64,000 bases of DNA from Morinoia aosen (GCA_030386875.1 CM059574.1:3479934-3543933); one strand, 5' to 3'; counted from the stretch's first letter, positions 33,206-45,463 are shown. Made by a program: numbers and translations. Notes: generated by a model from the sequence alone, not told the origin.

Positions 33206-34376
33206 CGCCCAAAAATAAGAGATTATGACAAAAGTTGAAAACTTTAAACTTTCTGAATGGCAATTAACAATATATCCCACCTACATTCAATGCATACTGG
33301 AGAAGGGGAAAATATTACTTTGGCAAGTTGGCATACATCAAAATCGTTAAGACATCTAAATAACACCGATGAAATGAAATGCATTGCATTAAAAAGATTA
33401 GAGTAGCACTATTAACAAAAAGCCAGCCTTTGTTTTGCCTAATGAGCAACAAATACTAATAATGAACTTTGATACAAAACACTTGTGTCCTCACCAATAA
33501 GCAAGAGAAAATTATATATTGGGCATAAGAGCCTATTTTGTTTTAATCGAGTGAGAGGGTACTACTTCAACTAATACTGACATAGTTAACAAAAAATAAA
33601 TATACTCTACACAAATGTGCTTCTTCTACCATATCTTTTCAATAGAATAATGGACCCACTTTAAGCGAGTGGCAGTGAGGTGCGACTCCATGAAACGATA
33701 CTTGCTGAGCTGCTCATCAAGGCGCCTGATCACTTCTTCTGCATCACTGATTCTTTGATTCTTAGCTCATGAACTCTTCAATATCTTCCTGTGAAGTGAA
33801 AATAAGTTATGAAAACATGAGCAATATTTTAGCATGGCTCACTCACTGATACACCCAATGCCTGAATCTATATACAAGATATTTTATCACCAAATGCAGT
33901 AAAATTAATTTTGAGAATTATTACACTCCATATATATTAGATATTTTAATTTTTCATTTCCCACAATAAATGAAAATTTCAGGACATTTATTTTAGGCTA
34001 AAGCCAGTTAACATTGCGATGAGATATAACTTGAACATCCTTCAGAAAACGGAGTAATTCAAAAATAGCTAAAAACAATAATTATAAAATAAAATACATA
34101 AAATTATATTTCCTATATCTTTTCAAAGTGTTTGTTATAAAATAAAAATTGATTACAGTTATTCAACTGCAGCAAAACTGATTAACGTAGCATGCATAAC
34201 TTCAGTTGACATGAGCTACTTGTGGCTCTAACTTCACGTCCACAAAAGAAAAAATTCTTCTCAAATTATTGACACAGTAAATCAGGATAACATAACAGAA
34301 TATAAATTCATTTGAATGTTTCAATACTAAATGAGCCTTAGGTCACAAAATAATTTTTTTTCTGAGGGAACTATGA

Positions 34377-34927
34377 TCAATATGGAGTTTACTGCGCTCA
34401 CGGAAATTAAAAATTCTGTTCCCAAGAATCACTAAAGGAACACATTTAAAAATGTTTTACATGAATGACATTCTGCTCCCTGATGCGTAATTTTTAAATT
34501 ATTCAACTCTGAAGTTATAGGAATGTCGTTTTTAAAAGTGAAGAAATGGACATGTAAACATGCACTAATACGGTATTGACGTTACGATGGGTAAGGTAAA
34601 GTTAGGTAATGTTTGGTTAGTTAAGTAAACTAACCTAAAATAACTAAGCAACCTAAAATAGCTGACCTTAACTTACCCAAACTGAGGCTGTTATTTTCCC
34701 ACAAAAAAGTGGGCGTGTCCCCCAGAAAATGAGCGTGACCCAACAATGGGACGGCTAAGCAAGCGACTATATGATGTTATTCATATTTGAATGTAATGAT
34801 TGCTATGTCTCAAAAATAAAGCATCAGCACAGAATGTTATTCTTGTAAAACATTTTTAAACGTAGTCTTTTAGTGATTCTTGGGACAGGATTTTTAATTT
34901 ATGTGAGCGCAATAAACTCCATATTGA
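34377..34927. repeat. MITE with about 95-bp terminal inverted repeats (left arm, innermost)
   Basis: The 551-bp element starts TCAATATGGAGTTTA and ends TAAACTCCATATTGA. Both ends continue inward with matching inverted blocks (TGCGCTCAC, CAAGAATCACTAAAGG, AAAATGTTTTACA, ATGACATTCTG). The middle has TAAGGTTA/TAACCTAA-type runs. Its outer edge is exactly the inner boundary of the left arm. Copies are at 36820-37372 and, partial, 46160-46225. Confidence 0.8.
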
Positions 34928-34946
34928 CCGAAACGTACCCTGATGA

Positions 34947-35035
34947 CACATAATAAGGTAGGAGCAAGAAAAGACTTGAATGCTCCTACCTTATTATGTG
35001 AACACATAATAAGGTAGGAGCATTCAAGTCTTTTC
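34947..35035. repeat. Head-to-head P-like transposon termini
   Basis: CACATAATAAGGTAGGAGCA occurs at 34947 (direct), 34981-35000 (inverted) and 35003-35022 (direct). 34968-35000 and 35003-35035 are a perfect 33-bp inverted repeat with a two-base gap. The sequence resembles P-element ends and the terminus of the second THAP-like element at 57625 (AAGGTAG..GCA...AGTCTTTT). Confidence 0.7.
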
Positions 35036-35198
35036 TCAAAAGAGCCCTGGGGACGGTGACGTCACGGGTCCAGAACGAATAGCAACACAGATCAAACAGA
35101 GAAGTGCCCTCTGGCGACAATATGTGACAATATCGAGTCAGCTGTACGACAACTTGTACAACAACGCGACCAGTTCGTCGGCGTTGGTACCTGGAAGA

Positions 35199-35510
35199 AT
35201 GGCGTCTTCAATTAGAACGAAAAAATGTTCATTCATCATATGTGAAAATAATTCTAGAGGTCAACCTGATATCAAGTACTTCCAATATCCTCATGCATAT
35301 TTTAAAGAGTGGCTAAGAGCAAGTGGAAATGAAATTTTAGGTTCAGTTAAGGAATCTAATTTGTGCAAACATATTGTGTGTAGCCGCCATTTTCGAAAAC
35401 AGATTACAGAAGAATCCTTTCACCGTTCGAAACCTAAGTACTTCTTAAAAACATTGTGGTGCCATTGCCTTATGATGACATGAATTTGAGTATTGGAGGT
35501 AGGGTATACA
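35199..35510 (+). pseudogene. THAP-domain exon of a P-like transposase, truncated
   Basis: It begins at the ATG at 35199 (an in-frame ATG at 35124 gives a longer frame but lies in the element leader). The THAP zinc-finger signature is visible: KKCSFIIC, the W of 'FKEWL', 'NLCKHIVCSRHF' (C2CH), and the end of the domain near 'KYFLK'. In P-type transposases this domain binds the transposon ends. After an A-run near 35445 the frame slips: 'VVPLPYDDMNL' lies in the next frame, and the main frame stops at 35483. No RNase H-like transposase core follows, because a solo LTR lies only 300 bp downstream. A domesticated THAP protein is possible but not supported. Confidence 0.75.
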
Positions 35511-35793
35511 ATTTTCATCATGTGTAAATTTTGTACGAATTTATCAGTACTTTCCCAATCCGTGAATTGGCTGATGGACAGTGATGGTGGTACAATTTTG
35601 TTGAAAGCTTTCGTGACACGTTGAGATCCCGTAGAAGAATAATTAAACAGGTAAATTTATTTTGAGAAGATTAATTCAAGGTAATAGTTTCAAATATTTT
35701 TGTTAAATTTATATGAATGGTGCAAATTGGAATGAATGTTTTTGTTCCTAATATGGCTTTTTACTAGCTGGGTGGCTAATAAGGGATTATAAT

Positions 35794-36155
35794 TGTAATG
35801 TCGCTATGTTCAGTACGACATTAGGTTTATTTAATAGGAAGCTTTAACTTCAATTCGCCTAGCTGCATACCAGACAGAAGGATAGCCAAACGCACAGTAA
35901 GACTTCTAGTATTGTACTGACTCAAAAAGGAACACACATGCCTTAAGACTAGAGCGCCCCCGGAAGTTAAACAAAGCCCTTCCGGTAAGTGCACCACACG
36001 GCGGCATCCATCGGCTGCGTTTATGACACTTCCGCCGGTGACCGCGACATCCCAAACCAAGCACGATAAGGACATCCTGTGAGCTTGCCATGCGAGGCCC
36101 ACAACAATGATCTTCCGGGACTCGTAAACCTAGGCCTCCAGTGTCATACTATAAC
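35794..36155 (-). repeat. Diverged solo LTR related to the mag-type Gypsy
   Basis: It starts TGTAATGTC and ends near ACTATAAC. Internal blocks match the LTR at 4393-4718: 'AGGATAGC', 'TATTGTACTGA', 'CTTAAG.CTAG', 'CTTCCGCC'. No internal region is attached and no clear target duplication is visible, so it is an old solo LTR. Confidence 0.6.
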
Positions 36156-36819
36156 GATGCATATTTTAATATATAACAATTATATAATTTTTAAGTGGGG
36201 GTATGAATAATTTCTACAGCTGGTAGAACATATTTTGAGAACTCGAAAACTAAGCAGTTGCAAGCACAACGTCATTCTTTTAAAACATCTTAAAATCTAC
36301 CACATTACCTATCTATGACAACAAAATTATTCAAATAGGGTAGTTGACAGCATTAAACTCAATATTGACCAAATTTATATTTATTTAGAGTAAATCTGTA
36401 ATGCTGAACAAATAAAAAAAAATGGAAAGAATTTTCATAATTATCCCATGTAATTGCAGTTCCTGCATTCATTTTCAAGTAAAATTATATGTTATACTTT
36501 AGAGGCTGCTGGTAGTATGACTTGACCTGAGAATTATAGCTGAAAGACACACTGAGGATATAATTTTTAGAATTTGTTAACAATGCAGTTCATTTTATAT
36601 GATTGAAGGGTTATGTTGCATCATATGTTGAATTATAATTATTGTCTGCTAAATTATAATGAATTCATCTGTGGGTACCTTCTATTCTATCCATCATTGA
36701 CTGAACAACAGTACACTTGAGTTGTTGAATGTTTAGAGACTAGGCCTATTAGGGTAAAGTTTTTTTACTTGCATTGCTTGCAACCTTGATTACTTATCAT
36801 TTTTCAAAATTAGTTTAGG
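36156..36819. other. Unassigned AT-rich spacer sequence
   Basis: AT-rich, no frame of note. It completes the central spacer of the inverted duplication. Confidence 0.5.
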
Positions 36820-37372
36820 TCAACATGGAGTTTAATGCGCTCACATATATTAAAAATCCTGTCCCAAGAATCACTAAAGGACTAGGTTTAAAAATGTTTT
36901 ACAATAATGACATTCTGTGCTGATGTTTTATATGTGAGACATAGCAATCATTACATTCAAATAAGAATAACATCATATAGTCGCTTGCTTAGCCGCCCCA
37001 TTGTTGGGTCACACTCATTTTTTGGAGGGGACACGCCCACTTTTTTGTGGGAAAATAACAGCCTCAGTTTGGGTAAGTTAAGGTAAGCTATTTTAGGTTG
37101 CTTAGTTATTTTAGGTTAGTTTACTTAACTAACCTAACATTACCTAACTTTACCTTACCCATCGTAACGTCAATACCGTATTAGTGCATGTTTACATGTC
37201 CATTTCTTCACTTTTAAAAACGACATTCCTATTACTTCAAAGTTGAATAATTTAAAAATTACGCATCAGGGAGCAGAATGTCATTCATGTAAAACATTTT
37301 TAAATGTGTTCTTTCAGTGATTCTTGGAAACAGAATTTTTAATATCCGTGAGCGCACTAAACTCCATATTGA
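36820..37372. repeat. MITE, right-arm copy (innermost)
   Basis: Reverse complement of 34377-34927 with small differences. It starts TCAACATGGAGTTTA and ends AAACTCCATATTGA. Its outer edge is the inner boundary of the right arm. Confidence 0.8.
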
Positions 37373-38529
37373 TCATATTTCCCTCAGAAAAAAATTATTT
37401 TGAGACCTAAGGCTCATTTAGTATTGAAACATTCATATGAATTAAAATTCTGTTATGTTATCCTGATTTACTTTGTCAATAATTTGAGAAGAATTTTTTC
37501 TTTTGTGGACGTGAAGTTAGAGCCACAAGTAGCTCATGTCAACTGAAGTTAAGCAAGCTACGTTAATCAGTTTTGCTGCAGTTGAATAACTGTAATCAAT
37601 TTTAATTTTATAACAAACACTTTGAACAGATATAGGAAGTATAATATTATATATTTTGTTTTATAATTATTATTTTTAGCTATTTTTGAATTACTCCGTT
37701 TTCTGAAGGATGTTCAAGTTATATCTCATCGCAATGTTAACTGACTTTAGCTTAGAATAAATGTCCTGAAATTTTCATTTTTTGTGGGAAATGAAAAATT
37801 AAAATATCTAATATATATAGAGTGTAATAATTCTTAAGTTAATTTTACTGCATTTGGTGATAAAATATCTTGTATATAGATTCAGGCATTGGGTGTATCA
37901 GTGAGTGAGCCATGCTAAAATACTGCTCATGTTTCTATAACTTATTTTCACTTCACAGGAAGATAATGAAGAGTTCATGAGCTAAGAATCAAATAATCAG
38001 GTGCTGCAGAAGAAGTGATCAGGCGCCTTGATGAGCAGCTTAGCAAGTATCGCTTCATGGAGTCGCACATCACTGCCACTCGCTTAAAGTGGGTTCATTA
38101 TTCTTTTGAAAAGATATGGTAGAACAAGCACATTTGTGTAGAGTATATTTATTTTTTGTTAACTATGTCAGTATTAGTTGAAGTAGTACCCTCTCACTCG
38201 ATTAAAACAAAATAGGCTCTTATGCCCAACGTATAATTTTCTCTTGCTTATTAGTGAGGACACAAGTATTTTGTATCAAAGTTCATTATTAGTATTTGTT
38301 GCTCATTAGGCAAAACAAAGGCTGGCTTTTTGTCAAAAGTGCTACTCTAATCTTTTTAATGCTATGCATTTCATTTCATCAGTGTAATTAAGATGTCTTA
38401 ACGTTTTTGATGTATGCCAACTTGCCAAAGTAATCTTTTCCCCTTCTCCAGTATGCATTGAATGTAGGTGGGATATATTGTTAATTGCCATTCAGAAAGT
38501 TTTAAGCTTTCAACTTTGGTTATAATCTC

Positions 38530-38640
38530 TTATTTTTGGGCGTCCTGGCGTTAGTTATAAGGCATTTGAAAATCCAATGTGCTAGGGGATATGTATCAGG
38601 CTTGTTTGGAAATAAAGCATCCGTAGATGCCTTCATTATT
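38530..38640 (-). repeat. Diverged SINE body fragment, right-arm mirror copy
   Basis: Reverse complement of the fragment at 33105-33205. It was there before the duplication and supports a shared origin of the arms. Confidence 0.55.
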
Positions 38641-39063
38641 ATTCTTCATGGAATAAAATCAAATGTGCATTATTTTAATTTTTCTAACACTATTTGTCAA
38701 TAAATGTTTAGAATTTATGTTCCATGAAGTGAATAATTTTGACATATCTGCAAAAATATTCACTCATCCATTATTTATTGGTGCTGGCTGAAGCACCAGA
38801 TGCCAGACATCAAAAGCTGCCTGCCGATCGTGGAAGAAATGAAGGCTCAACAAGACAGCACGGAGGATCTGGAAACTCAATTCCTGCTCTCTGACTAAGT
38901 CTATGGTAAAAGTACCATTACTCCTTCCAACAAAGTCGGCTTATAGCTTGGGGTTAGTGAAACTGGACTAAGTTCAAATGCTGTAAGAAATTATGAGAAG
39001 TTAAGAAAATGTGAAAGATTTTAATAACATTGTTTCTTTCAATGACATTATGTTTGGGTAGGG

Positions 39064-41162
39064 TGTCGCGTCTTAAAAGACGCGAATTCTGAAACATTTT
39101 TTTTACGGCAACATTTGCGGATCCGCACTGGTTCGCAAGACTGACGCATCGTTCTATTTGACTAAAGTGCTCGTGGATACAACGTATACCCGGATAATTT
39201 TAAGTTTCTGTGTGATAAGTAATGTGATTATGTGTCAGAAAACTATTAATTTAAAACGTGTTCTTGAACTGGCTATACTCGGCGATTCGAGACTATGTAT
39301 CGTGTGTTTGATAGCGGTGAACAGCCGGCTTCTAGAGCATTCAAGGATGCTTCTGGCAGCCGGCGAACCACCCACATTGAGTCAGACTAGCCGTTGTGCC
39401 ATTGTGAATTCTAGTGCTTTCTATAGCCAGTATGCTGCAGTGTAATGCTAGGAATAACAGTCAGATTCTAGATTAACAGTATTTTAGCAGACCACTGAAT
39501 ATGCGAATTTTAGAAACTTGTTCATTGAGTTTGACTCTGAATTTTGAGCTGAATGTTGAACATCAGTTTAGCCAATCACAAGTGACGTGTTCAAGTATAA
39601 AAATATAGGATGTGAGCTAGCAAATCGCAGGTACTAGCAACTTCACAACTTAACCGTGCATAGCTCGAATTTATTCAGAAAAAAAAATATTTTTTTATTA
39701 TATTTTGTTGGCTCCTCACCCACGAGCTGTGCTGGACAAGTTGCGTCGGTCAGTAAGGTAGAAGCCTAGAGTTAAAGCATTTCAAAAAGTAGACTGGGAA
39801 TATACCCAGAAATTTATGCGACCACTCGCCCATGTGATTTTGTATTTTCAGGGCGACGTTGGTCAATGTGTACTTGTTGCTCTAGGGACAGTTCACCTGT
39901 ATTTAAATTAAGTAATTCAAAATCAGCGAGTCATTTCAAGCCCTCTCAGTATTAGGCTGATCAATGAGATAGCCGTTTTTTTTTTGACAATAGGATTTTT
40001 TTGACAATGGCTGATCTGCTGTAACTTAAGTTCTGATTATTCTGCGGCTGGATAGGCTGTAGTACTAGTCTGCTGTTACTATTCTAGCTTGCCCCTGCAT
40101 CAGGGACCTAACCCTTTAAACGTTCTCCCCTTCCACAGGTAGAGTAAAGAAAAACAAAATAGTCATTTTTTCGTATGTTGAAATAGGCTATTCAACGCGT
40201 GAGGGACCTTCCCCCATCGTTTGTAAGTACTCCAGGGTGTTGTCAGGTTGTTCTACCAGGGTTGCAACCAGTGCTATTGTAGCATTTGATTATGTAAACA
40301 GTCCAAAATAATTGAAGACCGAGGTTCTGAAATTAAAATGAGTGTGCAGTGTACTGTCCTCCTCTGACCACAGTGCACATATTTAATAGCCCTAAAATAT
40401 AATGGGAAGATGAGAAAGACTTCCATGTGTATGTTAATAAAATTGGATTTGCATTGTTGTGTGCTCAATACAAAGAATGAAATGTATTTCTTATCTTGAA
40501 AGTCTGAAATTTTTTAATATTCTAACTCAGATGTTACAATAGTTGTCATCAATGTGTGTGAGTAGGCTGTCCTCCTTTGGTCCTATGTGTGCATTACAAA
40601 TGTGTATCCGTCAATGTGTTCTTTAGCTGGGGAGACTTATTTTTCTTTTCAGTCAATGCAACAGCCATCTCATTGTGTTATGTCGTTGGCAGGACAATTG
40701 ATCCCCTTTCATGTGTTGCTATTCTCCTATTGCAATTTCTCATTGCTATTCTCTTATCGCCCTTCTCTTGAACTGGAATTCTCGCTAACATGAATCGACT
40801 CGAGACTGGCGAGATGTTTCTTTGTCATTAGAATATCATACCTAGTTCTAGCATTATTTAGTTGCTCTTCGTGTCTTAGTCAGCTACCTCTCATATACAT
40901 TCAAGGTATGAGTTTTTCTTATTATACGGTACTATATATCTTAATTGGTCAGTCGTCTATGATCTTAAACTAGGAATTTTCTTAGCATGCGGTTATTACT
41001 CGTATTGTTGTACCGAACCTGAATTCTAATTGTTTGTGCAGTTCACGGAGTCAACGGGGCTTGAAATAAACTAAAGAAACTACGTGTTCTTTTGGCGTCC
41101 CCTTGAAGTCCGTTCATTCACGTCACTGTAGCGAAGATCAGAATCCGCAAAGTGTCGTGACA
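39064..41162 (+). mobile_element. Solo LTR of BEL/Pao family A inside the right arm
   Basis: The 2,099-bp LTR is bounded by TGTCGCG...CGTGACA and flanked by TAGGG on both sides (39059-39063 and 41163-41167). The empty site is seen in the left arm at about 32690 (GGGAAGGGAGAA reversed), so it inserted after the duplication. The internal region was lost by LTR-LTR recombination. It contains no gene. Confidence 0.93.
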
Positions 41163-43204
41163 TAGGGAGAAATTTATTTTCATTTGTATTTGTATTTAAT
41201 GTATTTTTGTGTTTAATATATTTTGTATTTGTATTTTCATTTGTATTTAATGACTTGAAGCAGCATATGCCTTAATTTTGGGTGTATCTGTGACATAGTT
41301 GAATCAATATAACCATTGCGCCATCTCATGGAAGTACAACTTTAGCATCTATAGGAATTAGTACTGCCAGGGGTGAGATGTGAGGATCCAAGCTGAAGAT
41401 TAGGTAGGTATTCCTTTGGTTGATATAGAAAATTTTTGTTTTGTCGTAGGCAATTTTTTTTGTTCACTGATGTCTAATTTTTCATGTTATCTAATCAAAC
41501 CAGTGTACATAATTATTGTGTATATTTTGCTGGTGGTTTTACCCCTTTTAGTGAAAGCTTAAAATATCTAATCAGAATGACTGATAACTCTTCAGTAGTA
41601 TGAGCAATTTCTAAGCTCTTCTCAAGGTACATATGCATAAGTGCCTCTTCTTATCAATGTATGAAACTTCTTGAATTACTATGTCTATCCCCTTTTCTCA
41701 AAGGAAACTGCAATTTCAGCTGCAATAATTACACCTATGAGTGTGTTTTGCAGATAAGGAGTGTTACTGCAATACTGTAAGATCTGTGCATCAGTGCTTA
41801 TTTGGTTGTATTCTCTTTTCTGGTCTTTTGGAGAACCCAGTGTACTAACCAAGTAATTCGTTATGTGTGATTGCTTACTTCATTTCATCAGTTCAGTTCT
41901 TGAAAGTAAATTTTTGCATCTCTTCCAATTCCATTGATAGATCGAAGTTTACAAACATAGACATTGATTTTCTGCATTTTTTCAATGCTTTAGTTCAAAC
42001 TGCTACAGCAAAATTCCTCTGCTTTGATGCTTTGTTACTGATCTATGTATCTCTTGGTAAATTGTAGAAAACTCATTAATTGAACTTAATCCATGGTTTT
42101 AACCTAGATAATACAGTGATGACTCGTGTGTGCAGGCGAATGTGATGCTAGAGTATGACCTGGAGTCAGCAGAGGTGCTGCTCAACAAGAACCTCAGCAA
42201 CGCAAACACGAAGCTCACGCAGGACGTTTCGGACCTTGATTTTCTTAGGTAAGGTTTAGTAGATTTTCACGTCGCTACATAAATGCATTTTCTAAGTTCT
42301 ATAGAATGTTGAAAAAACGTATGTATATACGTTCTAAAATACTCTGTCAAAAAAAGAATACTATAAAAATTTGGTGAAATCGCCCGTTACTGGCACAATT
42401 AGGAATACGACTGTTTTCTTGCGTTTTCACAGCGTGCTTATCTCGATGTGTGTTTTTGGCAATACCTAATCTTTTATTTCATCATTAGAGAGCTGTAGAC
42501 TCCATTCAGCAGTTACCGAGAATTCACATTCGAATAGGAGATTAGGTACGGCCCGAAACATATGATGTTTATGGCAGTACGTAATCATCTACTCGAATGT
42601 CACTTCTCAGTAGCCATTGAATGGAGTCTGCAGCTCTCTAATGATGAAATAAAATTAGTGATTGTAGATCAATTATTTCAGATACCGTAACGCATGTAAG
42701 ATGCATGCTCCTCCAACAAATAACTAAGGTCTCAATCAAGACAAAGATCATCTGGAAAGTTGAGAAAATTTATCCCTCTTCAGAAAACCATTTCAAGAAA
42801 GTTTCGTATCGAGATTTTTTGCGCATGTCTTTACAAGTGTTGAATTGATCGTTTTCTTCATTCAAACTTAGCTCTGGGTGTAGCTTCTGTTCTCAGGCTT
42901 GTAGAAAAATTTCAATTGTGGGACTGAACTGTCTTTCCCCGCCTCAGAAATGTGAGGTCCCGTAATGAGAGGTAGGCTTTCTTTGTATTAAAATAAAACT
43001 AATTATTTTTGGTAATAGATCACCGTTTTCTGTTTACTGCTGTCCTGTTTTGAGTTATGTATTCTTTCTTAGCTCACAGTTTCTAAGCCTTAGGGACCTT
43101 GTGTGGGAACGTACGCTAGTTTCTGTGCAACTTCATACTACATGGTTCCTTCATCCTTCCTCTCTATGAAACATTTTGTTGTGATTAGAGAGGCTCAAAC
43201 GGTG

Positions 43205-43423
43205 CTACTATAGCGTGAGGTCTATTGCCAAATATCGCCTATCCAGGTACAGTTTGAGATGTACTAATTGTTTTTAGCTAAATCAAGTAAATGACAATTG
43301 GTAATATCCATTAGTAACCTAACCTAACCTCACGCTATAGGATTAGCTAGAGGTAGACCTCACGCTATAGCCCTAGCTACAGTTAGATCTCATGCTGTAG
43401 TGTTGTAGGCCTCACGCTATAGC
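43205..43423. repeat. Short inverted-repeat element with CTATAGCGTGAGG termini (right arm)
   Basis: Mirror of 30423-30640. It lies in the last intron, just before exon D of the VBP1 pseudogene. Confidence 0.7.
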
Positions 43424-45424
43424 AACGCCCGCTTAAACTAACTTAAAACCGATCAATCTTGCCCGCCTCAGGACGCAGTGCACCACCACCGAGGTCACCA
43501 TAGCCCGCGTGTACAACTGGGACGTGAGGCGCAGCAAAGCCGCCGCTGTTAAGATGGCTCAGCAACTGAAAAACTTACCCCAAAGTAGCCTTAAATATTT
43601 AGCTTCTCTTTCACTGCCTCCTGCCTAGGGGTATGTTGTTGGCATACACGAGAATGTAACCCTGATCGAGCTTCAGTTGTGTTTCTAGTTGCCCGTCATT
43701 GGTCGACTAATTTCACGACGACTAATTTGCTGTGGCGGTTGCAATGCGTGAGTCTTTTCTTTTGTGGTACCGCGTGTTAGACACAAATGTGTCGAGATGG
43801 ATAGATTGCAAGTTTGATTTAAAGTCTTAGGTTAGCTATACTTGACCTCAAGAATTATAGAACTGTGAGAAATTTCGTTGAGATTTCCACCTTTAGTATC
43901 TGTTGTTCGCAGGGTTCGTTTTCCTCCATCACAGTTGAATGGAACGACCTCATTGCTAGCCTACCGTAGTACATATATGATGGAGATGTTTCACGGCATT
44001 TCTCGTTCCTCATGCGACGAATGTTTAGGCAAGGGTTCATCAAATTGCGCAAGAAGATTGGGTGAGGATGTTAAATTTTACATCCTAACTAATTGTCATG
44101 TCCGAGAACCACTTGCTCCCTGTTGAGTTAATTCTCACTTCAGATTTTTGAGCATTAAGATCATCATTGTCACAGGACATGAGGGCAGTAAAACAGGTAC
44201 GTTTTGTCTTCGTCTAATGTTCTGTATCAGGATGGAGCTTCATTCTTTCGCATTTAAAACTTTTTTATTTGCTCATATGTATGAGATCATAAAAACACGC
44301 TCTTGGCTTAAATTCTCAAGTTTCTGAAGTGCAAATTATTGAATTGTGAATACTGATGTGAATTTGCTGAAAGAGAGTGGCGTAGCATAAATTCCTTTAT
44401 ATTTAGTGATCATAATGTGTATTTTACATTTCAAGCGTCTGGTTATAGCTGAAGTCTTATAATTTGTTATGTCTAATAGTAAAGGAAATGAGATTTGTAA
44501 TTTCTAAGCGGTGACAGGAGGAAACATTAGTGTGGCCAACTTGTTATCTGATGGGGGACTTATTCATAAAGTACTGGAATTTGTTAAAGAAGTGAATGTA
44601 TTCGGGAATATATGATGTTAAATCTGAGTGGACCCACCCAGTTCAAGAGTGGCGAGGTTGTGTTTTAATGTTCGTATAACAGTTTGTCTAAGTCCTAGAG
44701 GCTTGTAGCAGTTGTTATGTTCTGCGGCACAGTTTAGAACCAAAATTGCCCAGCGTATTGCGCTCCTTTACTCAACGCTGAGTTCAGAAAGGGTTTCGGC
44801 GCGGGTAAGACGCTCGGCCAAAGTGAGGGTGGGAGCTGGATCCCCAACTTTGCGGTTTTAGCTTCAATCCTTACACATTTATTGTTCCCTTGCATCCATG
44901 AACCCTGGTTCTTCAGGTAAAAATTACGAGTTTCAGCTATATTGGCCTCAATCTTTGTTCAAATGGTGATTGAATCCTCATGATGACGGGTGAAAAGAAG
45001 CAAATGTTGTGATAAGTGTTAGAATGTCCATTACGGCTCCTTTTCTGGTCGCTCATGCTAAACGGTAGTTATCGACATTTATGTAATGCTATATCGCTGT
45101 GTAACAAATGGGGGTGAAGTTCTGGAGAAGTGTTGTGGCCCGACGAACAGGGCATACTTTATTTGTTATGCCAGCTATTGTCGAAGTCGGACATGAGTTT
45201 TGTTGTTTATGGGAAAAGTGTATTGTATTGAATGATTTCGCACTTAACTGAGTAAGATGGAATATGCGAGCAATAACGTAATTGAAGTAATCTGTATAGA
45301 TAGCGGAGAGAAAGATGGAAAGCACTGATGACCTCAGCGTACTAACTTACAACAGCAGAGCAACTTTGGTAGAAATGCCCAAAGCGACGACTAGAGATCT
45401 ATGACCGAAGTTGTCGTTAACTGA

Positions 45425-45426
<2 letters not shown>

Positions 45427-45462
<36 letters not shown>
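45427..45462. repeat. (ATT)n microsatellite
   Basis: About a dozen TTA units, mirrored by the (AAT)n run at 28413-28439 in the left arm. A (TA)n run follows at 45525-45550. Confidence 0.85.

Positions 45463-45463
<1 letters not shown>

Larger units (their letters stand above)
30217..33788 (-). pseudogene. VBP1: Prefoldin subunit 3 (VBP1) pseudogene, left-arm copy, exons A-D
   Basis: VBP1 is an alpha-type prefoldin subunit, a cytosolic co-chaperone that passes actin and tubulin to the CCT chaperonin. Exon A (33788-33660) encodes EDIEEFM, then in another frame 'EEVIRRLDEQLSKYRFMES'. Exon B (32961-32796) encodes 'LKHQVPDIKSC' through CLWLG. Exon C (31714-31602) encodes ANVMLEYDLESAEVLLNKN. Exon D (30374-30217) has 'TTTEVTIARVY'. 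Splice signals and phases fit: AA|A between A and B, phase 0 between B and C, AG|N between C and D. Lesions shared with the right copy are a one-base shift after the EEFM codons of exon A and a TAA in exon B after LLSD. Its private lesion is one extra G in exon D after the WDVR codons, giving an early stop at 30293. The first exon is absent. Confidence 0.9.
27418..34927 (-). repeat. Left arm of a large inverted duplication (7.5 kb)
   Basis: Read in reverse complement, this stretch matches 36820-46160 almost throughout. It starts at the outer edge of a MITE (34927) and ends at 'ACTCTTGAAGCG' (27418). Landmarks in both arms are the VBP1 exons, the CTATAGCGTGAGG element, (TAA)n/(TTA)n and (TA)n microsatellites, and long intron blocks that are about 95% alike by eye. 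It carries a SINE (28043-28332) missing from the right arm and lacks the 2.1-kb LTR found there. Confidence 0.92.
37959..43628 (+). pseudogene. VBP1: Prefoldin subunit 3 (VBP1) pseudogene, right-arm copy, exons A-D
   Basis: Exons A 37959-38088, B 38787-38952, C 42136-42248 and D 43472-43628 mirror the left copy. Exon C is intact (ANVMLEYDLESAEVLL...DFLR, donor GTAAGG). Exon D reads 'TTTEVTIARVYNWDVRRS' and runs to a TAG at 43626. Lesions shared with the left copy are the one-base shift in exon A and the TAA after LLSD in exon B. Private lesions are an extra G in exon A (about 38000), a lost acceptor before exon B (GCAGA became GCTGG), and TGG to TAG in the CLW motif of exon B. Intron B-C carries a 2.1-kb solo LTR. 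No exon 1, so the duplicated unit starts in the first intron. Confidence 0.9.

Noticed and set aside
35199-35483. Domesticated THAP host protein
   Set aside because: The frame slips at the end of the domain, P-like termini lie just upstream, and a solo LTR follows within 300 bp. A transposon remnant is simpler.
37959-43628. A working prefoldin 3 gene
   Set aside because: Stops, frameshifts, a lost splice acceptor and a missing first exon.
43855-44126. Overlapping 65-82-aa frames repeated at 29734-30005
   Set aside because: Mirror copies of non-exonic arm sequence; frames on both strands, no known domain.
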